From the NCBI RefSeq assembly GCF_013307435.2, contig NZ_CP102845.1, positions 1,116,001 through 1,180,000 on the forward strand: a DNA stretch of 64,000 nt, given 5' to 3'. The position numbers were made by a program, and so were the translations under genes. Below are positions 36,277 through 47,578 of this stretch, one piece after another (the stretch's first letter is position 1; each line of letters starts with the position of its first letter). Origin of the DNA: Microvirga terrae (GTDB lineage Bacteria; Pseudomonadota; Alphaproteobacteria; Rhizobiales; Beijerinckiaceae). The notes under the pieces were generated by a model. That model was not told the origin of the DNA, made no database searches, and saw nothing but the letters and a program-made list of their open reading frames with translations.

Positions 36277-38742
36277 ATGCGGGTTTTCGACACCTCCCTT
36301 CCGATCGACGACGTCCTCGCGGATCTGACGGCGCGCCTGCGCACGGGTCCCAACGCCGTGCTCGTCGCCCCTCCCGGGGCCGGCAAGACCACCAGGGTGC
36401 CGCTGGTGCTTCTCGACGAGCCCTGGGCGAACGGGGGAAAGATCATCGTGCTGGAGCCCCGGCGCCTGGCCGCGTGGGCTGCCGCCGCCCGCATGGCGCA
36501 GACGCTCGGAGAGGCGGTTGGGGAAACCGTGGGCCTGCGCGTCCGCCTGGGCTCCAAGATCAGCCGCAAGACGCGCATCGAGGTCGTCACCGAGGGCGTC
36601 TTCGCCCGCATGATCCTGGACGATCCGTCCCTCGACGGCGTTGCGGCCGTGCTCTTCGACGAGTTCCACGAGCGCTCCCTCGATGCGGATCTCGGCCTTG
36701 CGCTCGCTCTCGATGCGCAGGGAGGCCTGCGGGAGGATCTTCGCCTCCTCGTCATGTCGGCGACCCTGGATGGAGCCCGGGTGGCGAGGCTGCTGGACGA
36801 AGCTCCCGTCGTGGAGTCGGAAGGCCGCGCCTATCCGGTCGAGACCCGCTATCTGGGGCGCGATCCCAACCGGCGCATCGACGAGCAGGTGGCGGATGCG
36901 GTCATGCGCGGCTTGAGGGCCGAGAGCGGCTCCATCCTGGTCTTCCTGCCGGGGCAGGGGGAGATCCGCCGGGTCGAGACCCTGCTGCGCGAGCGCATCT
37001 CCGATCCCGCGGTCGACCTCGCGCCGCTCTATGGCGCCCTGGAGCGAGGCGAGCAGGATCTCGCCGTCAGTCCGGCCAAGCCCGGACGGCGCAAGGTGGT
37101 GCTCGCCACCTCCATCGCCGAGACCTCGCTCACCATCGAGGGCGTCCGGGTCGTGATCGATTCGGGGCTCGCCCGAGTGCCGGTCTACGAGCCGAATATC
37201 GGGCTCACGCGCCTGGAGACGGTGCGCGTCTCCCGCGCCGCCGCCGATCAGCGCCGGGGCCGCGCCGGCCGCACCGAGCCGGGCGTGTGCTACCGACTCT
37301 GGGAAGAGGCCGCCACCGGCGCGCTCGAACCCTTCGCCCGGCCGGAGATCCTCTCGGCCGATCTCGCGCCCCTGCTCCTCGACTGCGCTGCCTGGGGCGT
37401 CGCCGACCCGACGGCGCTCGCCTTTCTCGATCCGCCGCCGGCGCCGGCCCTTAAGGAAGCCCGGACGCTGCTGCAGCAGCTCGGCGCTCTCGATGCCGAC
37501 GGACGCATCACCGACACGGGCCGGCGCCTGCGCGACCTGCCCCTGCCGCCGCGCCTGGCCCGCATGGTTCTGGCCGCGGGCGAAAGCGGGCAGGCGCGCG
37601 AAGCGGCGGATCTCGCGGCCGTTCTCGTCGAGCGCGGCCTGGGTGGCGACGCGGTCGACCTCGCCGACCGGGTCGAGCGCTTCCGGCGCGACCGGTCGGG
37701 CAGGGCGCAGGACATGCGGCGCATGGCGGAGGGCTGGGCGAAGGGCGGGGCACGCGCAGCCACCAGCGACCCGCATTCCTTCGGCGCGCTGATGACGCTG
37801 GCCTTTCCCGACCGGATTGCGAAGGCGCGGGGCAAACCGGGCGAGTACCTCATGGCCAACGGGCGCGGCGCCGCGCTCGAAGCGCATGAACGGCTGGCGC
37901 GGGAGCCTTTCCTCGCCGTCGCGGAGATCGCCGGCGGGGCCGCCTCGGCGCGCATTCTGGCCGCCGCCGCCCTGTCGCCCGACGAGATCGACCGCCTGTT
38001 CGGCGCGATGATCGAGCAGCGTGACGAGATCGTCTTCGACCGACAGGCAAAGGCTCTCCGGGCGCGCGGCGTCCGCCGTCTCGGAGCCCTGCTCCTGAAC
38101 GAACGTCCTCTGAGAGTACCGGCGACCGACGAGGCGGCGCGGGCCCTGGCCGAAGGTCTCGTGTCCCTGGGGCTCGACGCCCTGCCGTGGTCGAAGGCGC
38201 TCGCGCAATGGCGGGAGCGCGTGATGTTCCTCCGCAAGGCCGAGGGCGAGGAATGGCCCGACCTGTCCGACGAGGCCCTGAGCCGGACGGCCCAGGAATG
38301 GCTGGCGCCCCATCTCGTCGGCAGAGCCGGCTTGAACGACATCGGCCCCGATCTCCTGAGCGAGGCCCTGCGCGCGCTCCTGCCCTGGAACCTGCAGCGG
38401 CGTCTCGAGACGGAGGCGCCGACCCATGTGGAGGTGCCGACCGGATCGCAGATCCCGATCGATTACGGAGCCGAGGAGGGGCCCGTTCTGGCCGTGCGCG
38501 TGCAGGAGCTGTTCGGCCTCGACAAGCATCCGACCATCGCGGCCGGGCGCGTGCCGCTCATCCTGCACCTGCTGTCCCCGGCCCACCGCCCGATTCAGAT
38601 CACCCGCGACCTGCCGGGCTTCTGGCGCGGCTCCTGGGCGGCGGTGCGGGCCGACATGCGCGGGCAGTATCCCAAGCATCCCTGGCCCGAGGACCCGCTG
38701 ACGGCTCCGCCGACGCGGCGCGCCAAGCCGCGCGGGGCGTGA
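36277..38742 (+). CDS. hrpB: ATP-dependent helicase HrpB
   Basis: 821-residue DEAH-box helicase. Walker A APPGAGKTTRVP, motif Ia LEPRRLAAW, Walker B LFDEFHERSLD (DEFH, as usual in HrpB), motif III MSATLDG, motif VI QRRGRAGRTEPG, then the helicase-associated and HrpB-specific C-terminal domains (LPGFWRGSWAAVRADMRGQYPKHPW). Cellular role is poorly defined. Length and motifs are complete. Confidence 0.96.
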   Translation: MRVFDTSLPIDDVLADLTARLRTGPNAVLVAPPGAGKTTRVPLVLLDEPWANGGKIIVLEPRRLAAWAAAARMAQTLGEAVGETVGLRVRLGSKISRKTRIEVVTEGVFARMILDDPSLDGVAAVLFDEFHERSLDADLGLALALDAQGGLREDLRLLVMSATLDGARVARLLDEAPVVESEGRAYPVETRYLGRDPNRRIDEQVADAVMRGLRAESGSILVFLPGQGEIRRVETLLRERISDPAVDLAPLYGALERGEQDLAVSPAKPGRRKVVLATSIAETSLTIEGVRVVIDSGLARVPVYEPNIGLTRLETVRVSRAAADQRRGRAGRTEPGVCYRLWEEAATGALEPFARPEILSADLAPLLLDCAAWGVADPTALAFLDPPPAPALKEARTLLQQLGALDADGRITDTGRRLRDLPLPPRLARMVLAAGESGQAREAADLAAVLVERGLGGDAVDLADRVERFRRDRSGRAQDMRRMAEGWAKGGARAATSDPHSFGALMTLAFPDRIAKARGKPGEYLMANGRGAALEAHERLAREPFLAVAEIAGGAASARILAAAALSPDEIDRLFGAMIEQRDEIVFDRQAKALRARGVRRLGALLLNERPLRVPATDEAARALAEGLVSLGLDALPWSKALAQWRERVMFLRKAEGEEWPDLSDEALSRTAQEWLAPHLVGRAGLNDIGPDLLSEALRALLPWNLQRRLETEAPTHVEVPTGSQIPIDYGAEEGPVLAVRVQELFGLDKHPTIAAGRVPLILHLLSPAHRPIQITRDLPGFWRGSWAAVRADMRGQYPKHPWPEDPLTAPPTRRAKPRGA

Positions 38743-38779
38743 GAAGCTCGCGGGGCGGTCCGACCGGGGGGCACCTTTC

Positions 38780-38870
38780 CGTCATGGCCGGACTTGAACC
38801 GGCCATCTCGATCCGGTGAAGCGCAGCGCTTCTTCGGGTCGGGATCACCGGCAAAAGGCCGGTGATGACG
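38780..38870 (-). repeat. REP-like two-hairpin repeat, inverted orientation
   Basis: Here the CGTCATGGCCGG arm comes first and the GATCACCGGC...GCCGGTGATGACG arm last, the reverse of most copies. It lies between hrpB and mgsA, which are convergent. Confidence 0.85.
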
Positions 38871-38960
38871 TGGTCGTGCATTGCCGGTCTTCAGGCACAG
38901 AGTTCCGACAATGCGACTCTTACCTTCGGCTCTCCGCGCGAAGGACGAGAACGTGATCCG

Positions 38961-39338
38961 CTAATCTCGGAACGACTCGATCAGCCGTTCCGCCGTGGCG
39001 GGGTTCAGCGCCATGGGGATGTTGTAGACGAGGGCGAGACGCATCAGCGCCTTCACGTCCACGTCGTGGGGATGGGGCGAGAGCGGATCGACGAAGAAGA
39101 ACAGCGCGTCGATCTCTCCCTCGGCGATCATGGCGCCGATCTGCTGGTCGCCGCCGAGCGGGCCGCTCTTCAACCGCGTGACCGAGAGGGACGGGCAGCG
39201 TTCCATGACGCGCCCGCCGGTGGTGCCGGTGGCGAAGAGGGCGAAGGGGCGGATGTCGTTTTCATACTTGGCCACGAAGTTGGCCATGTCGTCCTTCTTG
39301 GCGTCGTGGGCCACGAGCGCCAGCGTCAGTTGTTTCAT
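38961..39338 (-). CDS. mgsA: Methylglyoxal synthase
   Basis: Converts dihydroxyacetone phosphate to methylglyoxal and phosphate, a bypass of lower glycolysis under phosphate limitation. 125 residues with [23 protein letters not shown], the phosphate-binding [15 protein letters not shown] (catalytic Asp) and [21 protein letters not shown] shorter C-terminus than E. coli MgsA, but complete. Confidence 0.95.
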   Translation of the reverse strand: MKQLTLALVAHDAKKDDMANFVAKYENDIRPFALFATGTTGGRVMERCPSLSVTRLKSGPLGGDQQIGAMIAEGEIDALFFFVDPLSPHPHDVDVKALMRLALVYNIPMALNPATAERLIESFRD

Positions 39339-39350
39339 GGGCAGGACAGT

Positions 39351-40154
39351 TCAATTGCTCCAGCGGTCACGCCACTGCATCTCGCCGGCCATGCAGTTGG
39401 TGCGCGGAGGGGACTGGATGCGGTCAATCAGGGGCCGGTCAAGCATCAGGTTGGCGACTTCCAGCAGGATCTTGGTCTTGATCGCCTCGATGAACTGGTC
39501 GCGCTCGCGCACCGGAACGGTGAACGAACCCTGGCCGCCGATGACGCAGTCCTTGTAATAGATGTCGAGATCCGGAATGTCGAGATAGCCGGGCTGGCGC
39601 AGCATGATCGGCAGGCCGTTGATGGTGATCCCCTTGGCGAGGGCCGCGTCCCGGGCCTCGATCACGAGCCGCCCCTGGTTGTTGGGGCCGTCCCCCGACA
39701 CGTCGATGACCCGCCGGGTCGCGTTGATGCCGCTCTCCTCGAGAAGCTTCACGCTGAAATCGATGGCGCTGGAGATCGAGGTCCTCTGCGCCCGGCGCAG
39801 GGGCGTGGACGCGATCTTGTCCGCAAAGGCCATCAGGCTCTCGGAATTGTCGAGAACCGTCCAGGGAACGATCACCTTCTGGTCCGGCGAGCCGGCCCAT
39901 TCCATGTAGGTGACGGCGATGCGGCCCAGCATTCCGCCGCGGATCGCATCGTGGACGAGCTTGGACCGGAACGCCTGGGCGAAGCCCTCCCGCTGCAGGG
40001 CCTGCTCGTCCGTGTCCATGGAGAAGGAGATGTCGACCGCCAGGACGAGAGCGAGGTCGACTTCGGTCTCCGTCTGGGCCTGGGCCGGCAGAGCCACGAG
40101 CGCGCAAAGACAGGCCAGCCCTGCGACGAGACGGATGAAGCCGGAACGAACCAT
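39351..40154 (-). CDS. DUF1194 secreted VWA-like protein
   Basis: 267 residues from the ATG at 40154 with GAGAAGGAGA upstream. A signal peptide (FIRLVAGLACLCALVALPAQAQ) is followed by a von Willebrand factor A-like fold with the metal site VDISFSMD (DxSxS). The DUF1194 segments VIDVSGDGPNNQGR and GLPIMLRQPGY are also present. Periplasmic, function unknown. The frame upstream of this start lacks coding character and overlaps a repeat. Confidence 0.88.
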   Translation of the reverse strand: MVRSGFIRLVAGLACLCALVALPAQAQTETEVDLALVLAVDISFSMDTDEQALQREGFAQAFRSKLVHDAIRGGMLGRIAVTYMEWAGSPDQKVIVPWTVLDNSESLMAFADKIASTPLRRAQRTSISSAIDFSVKLLEESGINATRRVIDVSGDGPNNQGRLVIEARDAALAKGITINGLPIMLRQPGYLDIPDLDIYYKDCVIGGQGSFTVPVRERDQFIEAIKTKILLEVANLMLDRPLIDRIQSPPRTNCMAGEMQWRDRWSN

Positions 40155-40330
40155 CGGTATCTCCTTCTCGGAGCCGGATAGGTCATGGAAGTGTGCCAGC
40201 TTCTGAAAGTAAGGCAAGGACAGGCCGGGACCAGGGGCGGCCTCCGGTATGACGATGGCGGGGATTCCGGTCCGTCCCTCGATCGCAGGGAGACACGGGG
40301 CGGGCGCATTCCTCCCCGTCATGGGCTCCC

Positions 40331-40420
40331 CGTCATGGCCGGCCTTGTGCCGGCCATCCCGATCGGAAAGGCGCGGCGCACGACAGGAGCGGGATCACCG
40401 GGACAAGCCCGGCGATGACG
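40331..40420 (-). repeat. REP-like two-hairpin repeat, inverted orientation
   Basis: CGTCATGGCCGGCC...GGCCATCCCGATCG first, then GGGATCACCGGGACA...CGATGACG. A partial extra arm (CCCGTCATGGGC) precedes it. Together they fill most of the gap 40155-40436. Confidence 0.85.
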
Positions 40421-40436
40421 GAGAATTGAAGGAGGT

Positions 40437-41078
40437 CTAACCGCGGGTCTTCGAAGGCTGCCGGCGCTCCACGAGATCGAGCGCGGCCTGGAAGGCGCCG
40501 TCGGCATCCAGATGCGTCGTGTCCAGGGTCATGGCATCGGCAGCCGCCTTGAGCGGAGCGGTGCTGCGGTTCATGTCGCGCTCGTCCCGGCGGCGGATAT
40601 CCACCAGGATCGTCTCGTATTCCGCCTGCTCGCCCCGGCTCAGCAGCTCCCGGTGACGCCGGCGCGCCCGCTCCTCCGGGGCGGCCGTGATGAAGAGCTT
40701 CACGTCCGCATCCGGGCAGACCACGGTCCCGATGTCCCGGCCGTCGAGCACCGCGCCCGGCGCCTGGGCGCCGAACTGGCGCTGGAAGGCCAGCAGGGCA
40801 TCCCGGACCGGCTGGTAGGCCGACACCACGGAGGCGGATTCGCCCATGGCGGCGCCGCGCAGGCGTGAGTCGTCCTCCAGATGGCTGACGTCCAGGTTCC
40901 GGGCCACCTCCGCGGCCGCATCCCGGTCCGTGAGCGGAATGCCCCGGTCCATGAGCACGCGGGCGACCGCCCGGTAGAGCAGGCCGGTGTCGAGATGGGC
41001 GAAGCCGTAATGCTCGGCCAGGCGCCGGCCCAGGGTTCCCTTGCCCGAGGCGGCGGGGCCGTCGATGGCGATGATCAT
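40437..41078 (-). CDS. cmk: Cytidylate kinase
   Basis: Phosphorylates CMP and dCMP. 213 residues, P-loop GPAASGKGTLGRRLAE at the N-terminus, LDTGLLYRAVAR, the NMP-binding VVCPDADVKLFITA and RRRDERDMNRSTAPLKAA. It begins seven bases after the aroA stop, so they form one operon. In many relatives rpsA follows cmk, but here a REP-like repeat and an unrelated gene follow instead. Confidence 0.97.
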   Translation of the reverse strand: MIIAIDGPAASGKGTLGRRLAEHYGFAHLDTGLLYRAVARVLMDRGIPLTDRDAAAEVARNLDVSHLEDDSRLRGAAMGESASVVSAYQPVRDALLAFQRQFGAQAPGAVLDGRDIGTVVCPDADVKLFITAAPEERARRRHRELLSRGEQAEYETILVDIRRRDERDMNRSTAPLKAAADAMTLDTTHLDADGAFQAALDLVERRQPSKTRG

Positions 41079-41085
41079 GGCCAGC

Positions 41086-42471
<1,386 letters not shown>

Positions 42472-42553
42472 TCAGGGCGGGCTCCTAACATGCGGTTTTC
42501 CCGCCGTCACGCGCAAGCTGGCGCAGGCCCGGGGCTCTCTTGCAATTTCCTAT

Positions 42554-42582
42554 TTGACAAGGCACCCCCTCACGACTAACGG
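42554..42582 (+). promoter_or_regulatory. Possible sigma-70 promoter of the TIGR02300 gene
   Basis: A perfect TTGACA (42554-42559), 17 bases, then TAACGG, a poor -10. It lies about 40 bases before the GTG start. Confidence 0.35.
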
Positions 42583-42620
42583 AGCGTTCCCGACCATTCA
42601 CACTCACAAGGCAATCACCC

Positions 42621-43007
42621 GTGGCCAAACCGGAACTCGGCTTGAAGCGCCAGTGCATGAGCTGCGGCGCGAAATTCTACGATCTCAACAAGGACCCGGC
42701 CGTCTGCCCGAAATGCGGCACCGTCTTCCAGGCCGTGGCCATGAGCCGGGTGGCCGCTCCCGTGGTGGCGCGCGCCGCCGCCCCCGATGACGACGACGAG
42801 ACCGAGCTCGAGGCGACCGGGCCGGAGATGGTGTCCCTCGACGAGGTCGAGGCCGGCGAGAACGAGAAGGACGTCCCGGTCGACGACGATATCGACGTGG
42901 GCGACGACGTGGCCGACGACGACACCTTCCTCGAGGACGAGGAAGAGGGCGACGACGACGTGTCGGATCTGATCGACAGCGATCTGGAAGACGACGAAGA
43001 GGCTTGA
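42621..43007 (+). CDS. TIGR02300 family zinc-ribbon acidic protein
   Basis: 128 residues from a GTG start. The N-terminal 45 residues hold a zinc ribbon (CMSCGAKFYDLNK, VCPKCGTVFQ). The remainder is extremely acidic with runs of Asp and Glu (DDDIDVGDDVADDDTFLEDE), clearly disordered. TIGR02300 proteins occur only in alphaproteobacteria, next to aroA, with unknown function. The layout suggests a nucleic-acid or chaperone-like binding role, which is speculative. Confidence 0.9.
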   Translation: MAKPELGLKRQCMSCGAKFYDLNKDPAVCPKCGTVFQAVAMSRVAAPVVARAAAPDDDDETELEATGPEMVSLDEVEAGENEKDVPVDDDIDVGDDVADDDTFLEDEEEGDDDVSDLIDSDLEDDEEA

Positions 43008-43087
43008 ACCTCGAAGCAGAGGCGACTATAGAGACGCCTCTGCCGAGCACGGCAGACCCCGCGGTGCCCGGCACCGCGGATCGAGAT

Positions 43088-43163
<76 letters not shown>

Positions 43164-43175
43164 ATTCCCAAAACA

Positions 43176-43198
43176 GCCGCCGCTCAGGCGGCTTTTTT
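43176..43198 (+). terminator. Rho-independent terminator of tRNA-Ala
   Basis: GCCGCC/GGCGGC stem with a 5-base loop followed by six T. The A-rich left flank also pairs with the T-run, so it could work in both directions. Confidence 0.9.
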
Positions 43199-43310
43199 GT
43201 TTCGGACCCGATTCGGACCGCCGGACGTACATCTAAAGCATAGGATTCGGGCCCGATCGTCCGCCCTTTTTCGCATGGAAGCGGACGCGATCTTCATTTT
43301 TAGTCACAGC

Positions 43311-43325
43311 GCCTTAAGCTAAGGC
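43311..43325. promoter_or_regulatory. Short palindrome upstream of glcB
   Basis: GCCTTA AGC TAAGGC, a perfect 6-bp inverted repeat ending 30 bases before the glcB ATG. A possible operator; no regulator gene is adjacent. Confidence 0.35.
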
Positions 43326-43355
43326 AATGTCCTTTAGCCACCGAAAGCGGGAACG

Positions 43356-45563
43356 ATGACGCGCGTCCAGACGAACGGCCTCCAGGTTGCATCGGTTCTT
43401 CACGATTTCATCGAACGGGAGGCGATTGCCGGCACGGGGCTTTCGAGCGCCGTCTTCTGGAGCGGCCTCGCCGGGCTCGTCCGGGATTTCGCGCCCCGCG
43501 ACCGCGAGCTTCTGGCCGTCCGGGACAGGATCCAGGCGCAGATCGACGAGTACCACCGCGGCCGGGCCGGCAAGGCCTTCGATCAGGCGGATTACGAGCG
43601 TTTCCTGCGCGACATCGGCTACGTTCTGCCCGAGCCTGAGGATTTCACCGTCCAGACACAGCATGTGGACGACGAGATCGCCCGGATCGCCGGCCCCCAG
43701 CTCGTGGTGCCGGTCTCCAATGCCCGCTATGCGCTCAACGCCGCCAATGCCCGCTGGGGCAGTCTCTATGACGCGCTCTACGGCACCGACGCCATCCCGG
43801 AGGAGGACGGCGCCCCCCGGTCCGGCGGCTACAACAAGGCCCGCGGCGCCAAGGTCGTCGAGCGCGCCCGCGAGGTGCTGGACCGGGCGGCGCCGCTCGC
43901 CGCCGGCAGCCACCGGGACGCGGTTTCCTATGCGGACCAGGGCGGGGCGCTCTTCGTCACCCTGCAGGACGGCACCGAGACCGGCCTGATCGATCCGACC
44001 CAGTTCATCGGCTACCAGGGCGAGGCGGCCAACCCGACCTCCGTGCTCCTGCGCCACAACAACCTGCACCTGGACATCCGCATCGACCGCTCGCACCCGA
44101 TTGGCGCCGAGGATCCCGCCGGCATCGCCGACGTGGTGCTGGAATCGGCCATTTCCACGATCATGGACCTGGAGGACTCGGTCGCCGCGGTGGATGCTGA
44201 GGACAAGGTGCAGATCTATCGCACCTGGCTCGGGCTCATGAAGGGCGACCTCGTCGAGACCTTCGAGAAGGGCGGCAAGACCGTCGAGCGCCACCTCAAC
44301 CCGGACCGGGTCTACACCATGCCCAATAGCGGCGAACTGCGCCTGCACGGGCGCAGCCTCATGCTGGTGCGCAACGTGGGCCACCACATGTTCACCGATG
44401 CGGTGCTGGACGAGGAAGGCCGGGACATCCCCGAGACCATCCTCGACGCCGCCGTCACGTCGCTCATCGCCATCCACGACCTGAAGGGCTCCGGGCCGAT
44501 CCGCAACAGCCGCGCGGGCTCGGTCTACATCGTGAAACCCAAGATGCACGGGCCCGACGAGGTCGCCTTCGCGAACGATCTCTTCGCCGCCGTCGAGGAC
44601 ATGCTGGGGCTTGCCCGCAACACGCTGAAAATGGGCATCATGGACGAGGAGCGGCGCACCACCGTCAACCTCAAGGCCTGCATCAAGGCGGCGAGCGACC
44701 GCATCGTGTTCATCAACACGGGCTTCCTCGACCGTACCGGCGACGAGATCCACACGTCCATGGAAGCCGGCCCGATGATCCGCAAGAACGACATGAGGTC
44801 GACCGCCTGGATCAAAGCCTACGAAGACAACAACGTGGATGTGGGCCTCCTCTGCGGCCTGCCCGGCAAGGCACAGATCGGCAAGGGCATGTGGGCGGCG
44901 CCTGACAAGATGGCCGACATGCTGGCGCAGAAGATCGGCCATCCGCAGGCCGGCGCCAACACCGCCTGGGTGCCGTCGCCCACCGCGGCGACGCTTCATG
45001 CGCTGCACTACCACGAGATTGACGTTCCCGTGCGCCAGGAGGAGCTGAAGGAGCGTCCGCGCGCGAAGCTCACCGACATCCTGACCATTCCGGTGTCGCA
45101 GTCGAACTGGGCGCCGGACGCGGTGCAGCAGGAGCTCGACAACAACTGCCAGGGCATCCTGGGCTACGTGGTGCGCTGGATCGACCAGGGCGTCGGCTGC
45201 TCCAAGGTGCCGGACATCCACGATGTCGGCCTGATGGAGGATCGGGCCACCTTGCGCATCTCGAGCCAGCACATCGCCAACTGGCTGCGCCACAGCATCG
45301 TGTCCAAGGACCAGGTGATGGAGACCCTGCGCCGCATGGCGGCCGTGGTGGACCGGCAGAACGGGGGCGACCCGCTCTATCGTCCGATGACGCCGAAATT
45401 CGAGGGCCCGGCCTGGAACGCCGCCTGCGATCTGATCTTCAAGGGCGCGGAACAGCCCAACGGCTACACCGAATGGATCCTGCACGCGCGCCGCCGCGAG
45501 GCCAAGGCCGCTGGAGCGCCGGACCGCAGCGAGGAAAGCGGCGTCAAGACAAAAGCGAAATAA
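43356..45563 (+). CDS. glcB: Malate synthase G
   Basis: Condenses glyoxylate with acetyl-CoA to malate, in the glyoxylate or glycolate pathways. 735 residues, the monomeric G isoform. Visible are the Mg and glyoxylate-site segments [17 protein letters not shown] and [19 protein letters not shown], the [14 protein letters not shown] loop and the C-terminal [20 protein letters not shown] with the catalytic Asp. Isocitrate lyase is not in the window. Monocistronic: tRNA terminator upstream, its own terminator downstream. Confidence 0.97.
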   Translation: MTRVQTNGLQVASVLHDFIEREAIAGTGLSSAVFWSGLAGLVRDFAPRDRELLAVRDRIQAQIDEYHRGRAGKAFDQADYERFLRDIGYVLPEPEDFTVQTQHVDDEIARIAGPQLVVPVSNARYALNAANARWGSLYDALYGTDAIPEEDGAPRSGGYNKARGAKVVERAREVLDRAAPLAAGSHRDAVSYADQGGALFVTLQDGTETGLIDPTQFIGYQGEAANPTSVLLRHNNLHLDIRIDRSHPIGAEDPAGIADVVLESAISTIMDLEDSVAAVDAEDKVQIYRTWLGLMKGDLVETFEKGGKTVERHLNPDRVYTMPNSGELRLHGRSLMLVRNVGHHMFTDAVLDEEGRDIPETILDAAVTSLIAIHDLKGSGPIRNSRAGSVYIVKPKMHGPDEVAFANDLFAAVEDMLGLARNTLKMGIMDEERRTTVNLKACIKAASDRIVFINTGFLDRTGDEIHTSMEAGPMIRKNDMRSTAWIKAYEDNNVDVGLLCGLPGKAQIGKGMWAAPDKMADMLAQKIGHPQAGANTAWVPSPTAATLHALHYHEIDVPVRQEELKERPRAKLTDILTIPVSQSNWAPDAVQQELDNNCQGILGYVVRWIDQGVGCSKVPDIHDVGLMEDRATLRISSQHIANWLRHSIVSKDQVMETLRRMAAVVDRQNGGDPLYRPMTPKFEGPAWNAACDLIFKGAEQPNGYTEWILHARRREAKAAGAPDRSEESGVKTKAK

Positions 45564-45571
45564 GCAGACCA

Positions 45572-45597
45572 GGGCGTCGCGGGTGCGGCGCCCTTTT
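45572..45597 (+). terminator. Rho-independent terminator of glcB
   Basis: A 9-bp stem GGGCGTCGC/GCGGCGCCC (one G-U) with loop GGGT, followed by TTTT, nine bases after the stop. Confidence 0.85.
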
Positions 45598-45600
45598 CGT

Positions 45601-46635
45601 TCAATCGTTCACGTCGGCCGGGGCGGGCGCGAGCGCGTCGACCGTGCCGCCGATCAGGTTGCGGCTCAACAGATGCTCGGTCGTGAGCGCGAATCGCACG
45701 GGCGTCAGGCTCGCGGGCAAAGACGCGATCCAGTCCTTGAGCCGGCGTGCGGCCGCGACGGCCGCGTCCCGCTCCACCGCCTCGAAGCGCAGGCCCATCC
45801 CCGGGCGCAGCTGCGCGAAACGGGCGAGATCGGCGCTGATCACCGTGGCTATCTTCGGGTAGCCCCCGGCCGTTTGCCGGTCGCGCATGAGCACGATGGG
45901 CTGGCCGCTGCCCGGCACCTGAATATGGCCGTCCACGATCCCGTCCGACACGATGTTGAAGCCCCGGGAATGCTCGAGGCGCGGACCGGTGAGCTGGAAG
46001 CCCATGCGGTCGGCCTGCGGGCTGACGGTGAATTCACTTTCCAGAAGCAACGAAATAGTTTCCGGCGTGAAATAATCGTCCTGCGGGCCGAGCATGACCC
46101 GGATCGGGCCCGTCTCCTCCAGGAGGTCGACGGCAAGCTGCATCGGCTCGCGGTCCTGGGCCTCGGGGAGGGCGGGGAGGCGATCTCCCGCCTTCAGAGG
46201 CGAGCCTTTCAGGCCGCCGAGCCGGGAGCGCAGATGGAACGAGAGGCTCCCGAGTTCCGGCTCGACCGCAATGCCGCCGGCGACCGCCAGATACGCGAAG
46301 GTGCCGGTGCGCGGATGGCCGACCTCCAGACTTTGCCCCTCCTTGAGCACGACGGAGGTCTGCGGCGCAACGGGCGTTCCGTCGATGCTCAGCGAGCATC
46401 CGGCGCCCGCGAGCGCCACGTGCAGGTCCCCGCCCTCGCAGGTGAACGCGCCGCCGAGATTCATGAATTCCACGGCCGCCGTCTCGGGCGGGTTGCCGAC
46501 GAGGGTGTTCGCCACGGCCAGGGCGCGGCGGTCCATGGCTCCGGACGGGGAGACGCCGAAGCCCTGGTAGCCGATGCGCCCGCGATCCTGCAGGCTCGTC
46601 ATGGGGCCGCAGGATTTGATGACGAGATCGGTCAT
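45601..46635 (-). CDS. pxpC: 5-oxoprolinase subunit C (biotin-dependent carboxyltransferase family)
   Basis: 344 residues of the KipA/PxpC (AHS2) family: start LVIKSCGPMTSLQDRGRIGY, then VSPSGAMDRRALAVANTLVG, VMLGPQDDYF and SDGIVDGHIQVPGSGQPIVL. With PxpA and PxpB it hydrolyses 5-oxoproline to glutamate using ATP. The start overlaps the pxpB stop by four bases (ATGA). pxpA is not seen in the window. Confidence 0.9.
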   Translation of the reverse strand: MTDLVIKSCGPMTSLQDRGRIGYQGFGVSPSGAMDRRALAVANTLVGNPPETAAVEFMNLGGAFTCEGGDLHVALAGAGCSLSIDGTPVAPQTSVVLKEGQSLEVGHPRTGTFAYLAVAGGIAVEPELGSLSFHLRSRLGGLKGSPLKAGDRLPALPEAQDREPMQLAVDLLEETGPIRVMLGPQDDYFTPETISLLLESEFTVSPQADRMGFQLTGPRLEHSRGFNIVSDGIVDGHIQVPGSGQPIVLMRDRQTAGGYPKIATVISADLARFAQLRPGMGLRFEAVERDAAVAAARRLKDWIASLPASLTPVRFALTTEHLLSRNLIGGTVDALAPAPADVND

Positions 46636-47441
46636 GGGCGCACCTCCTCGGCGACCGGCTCTCCGGCCCGGACGGCCTTCTCCAGGGCCTCCCAGCGCGA
46701 GGCGTCGACGGGTTCGAACACGATCTCGTCGCCGGCCGCGAACAGGAAGACCGGATCGCGCCCGGGCGCATAGGGCCGGACGGGCGTCAGGCCGAGATTG
46801 TGCCAGCCGCTCGGCATGTCCATGGGGGCGATCCCCGCCTGCTCGCCGCCGATCATGATCGTGCCGGCCGGGATCTTGGCCCGAGGATGGAGCCGCCGCG
46901 ACGTGGCGATCCGCCTGTCGAGGCCGCCGAGATAGGTGAAGCCCGGCAGGAAGCCGATCATGTAGATCCGGTAGACGGCCGAGGAATGGATCTCGATCAC
47001 CTGGCTGGGCGTCAGGCCGTGCAGGCCCGCGACCTCGTCGAGATCGATGCCGTATTCGCCGCCATAGACCACCGGCACGCGCCAGCGCCGGCCGACCGCC
47101 CTGCGCGGGGCCAGGTCCTTCGTCGCGTCACCCAGGAGCCCGGTGAGGGCGTCGAAATCCGTCGTCGCCGGATCGAACTGGATCGTGAGGGAACGGTAGG
47201 TCGGCACCGTCTCGATCAGGCCGGCGGGAGCCTGCGCCCTGACGATGGCGTCCAGCGCCAGAACCATCCCGTTGATGTCCGGGTCGATCGTCTCTCCGAA
47301 CTCGACGGTCACGGCACTGTCGCCGCAGGGAAGTATTTTCGGTGTCGGCACGAGGCACCTGTTGACGATCCGGAACGGCCCGACATCCCGCATCTCATAT
47401 TGCCGACGATCCGGCAACGGGGCGTCGATCCAAGGCGCCAT
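46632..47441 (-). CDS. pxpB: 5-oxoprolinase subunit B (KipI/AHS1 family)
   Basis: Up to 269 residues. Family hallmarks are LPCGDSAVTVEFGETIDPDI, EIHSSAVYRIYMIGFLPGFT, YLGGLDRRIATSRR and GSIAGIAP-type GGEQAGIAPMDMPSGW. The start is uncertain: ATG 47441, ATG 47393, or GTG 47351 (VPTPKILPCGDSA), the last having AGG just upstream and matching the usual family start. It forms a two-gene operon with pxpC. Confidence 0.88.
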   Translation of the reverse strand: MAPWIDAPLPDRRQYEMRDVGPFRIVNRCLVPTPKILPCGDSAVTVEFGETIDPDINGMVLALDAIVRAQAPAGLIETVPTYRSLTIQFDPATTDFDALTGLLGDATKDLAPRRAVGRRWRVPVVYGGEYGIDLDEVAGLHGLTPSQVIEIHSSAVYRIYMIGFLPGFTYLGGLDRRIATSRRLHPRAKIPAGTIMIGGEQAGIAPMDMPSGWHNLGLTPVRPYAPGRDPVFLFAAGDEIVFEPVDASRWEALEKAVRAGEPVAEEVRP

Positions 47442-47578
47442 GCGTCGGAAGCAGATGAGGGCCTTGCCGGGGGATCATCCCGGCATGCTTCTTTTTGCTA
47501 GGCTCACCCCGGCGGCGCCCTCCGTGGTATGCCACCCTTGCAATGATGCCTGGAGCCCAGGCTTTGATGGAGTAGAGC

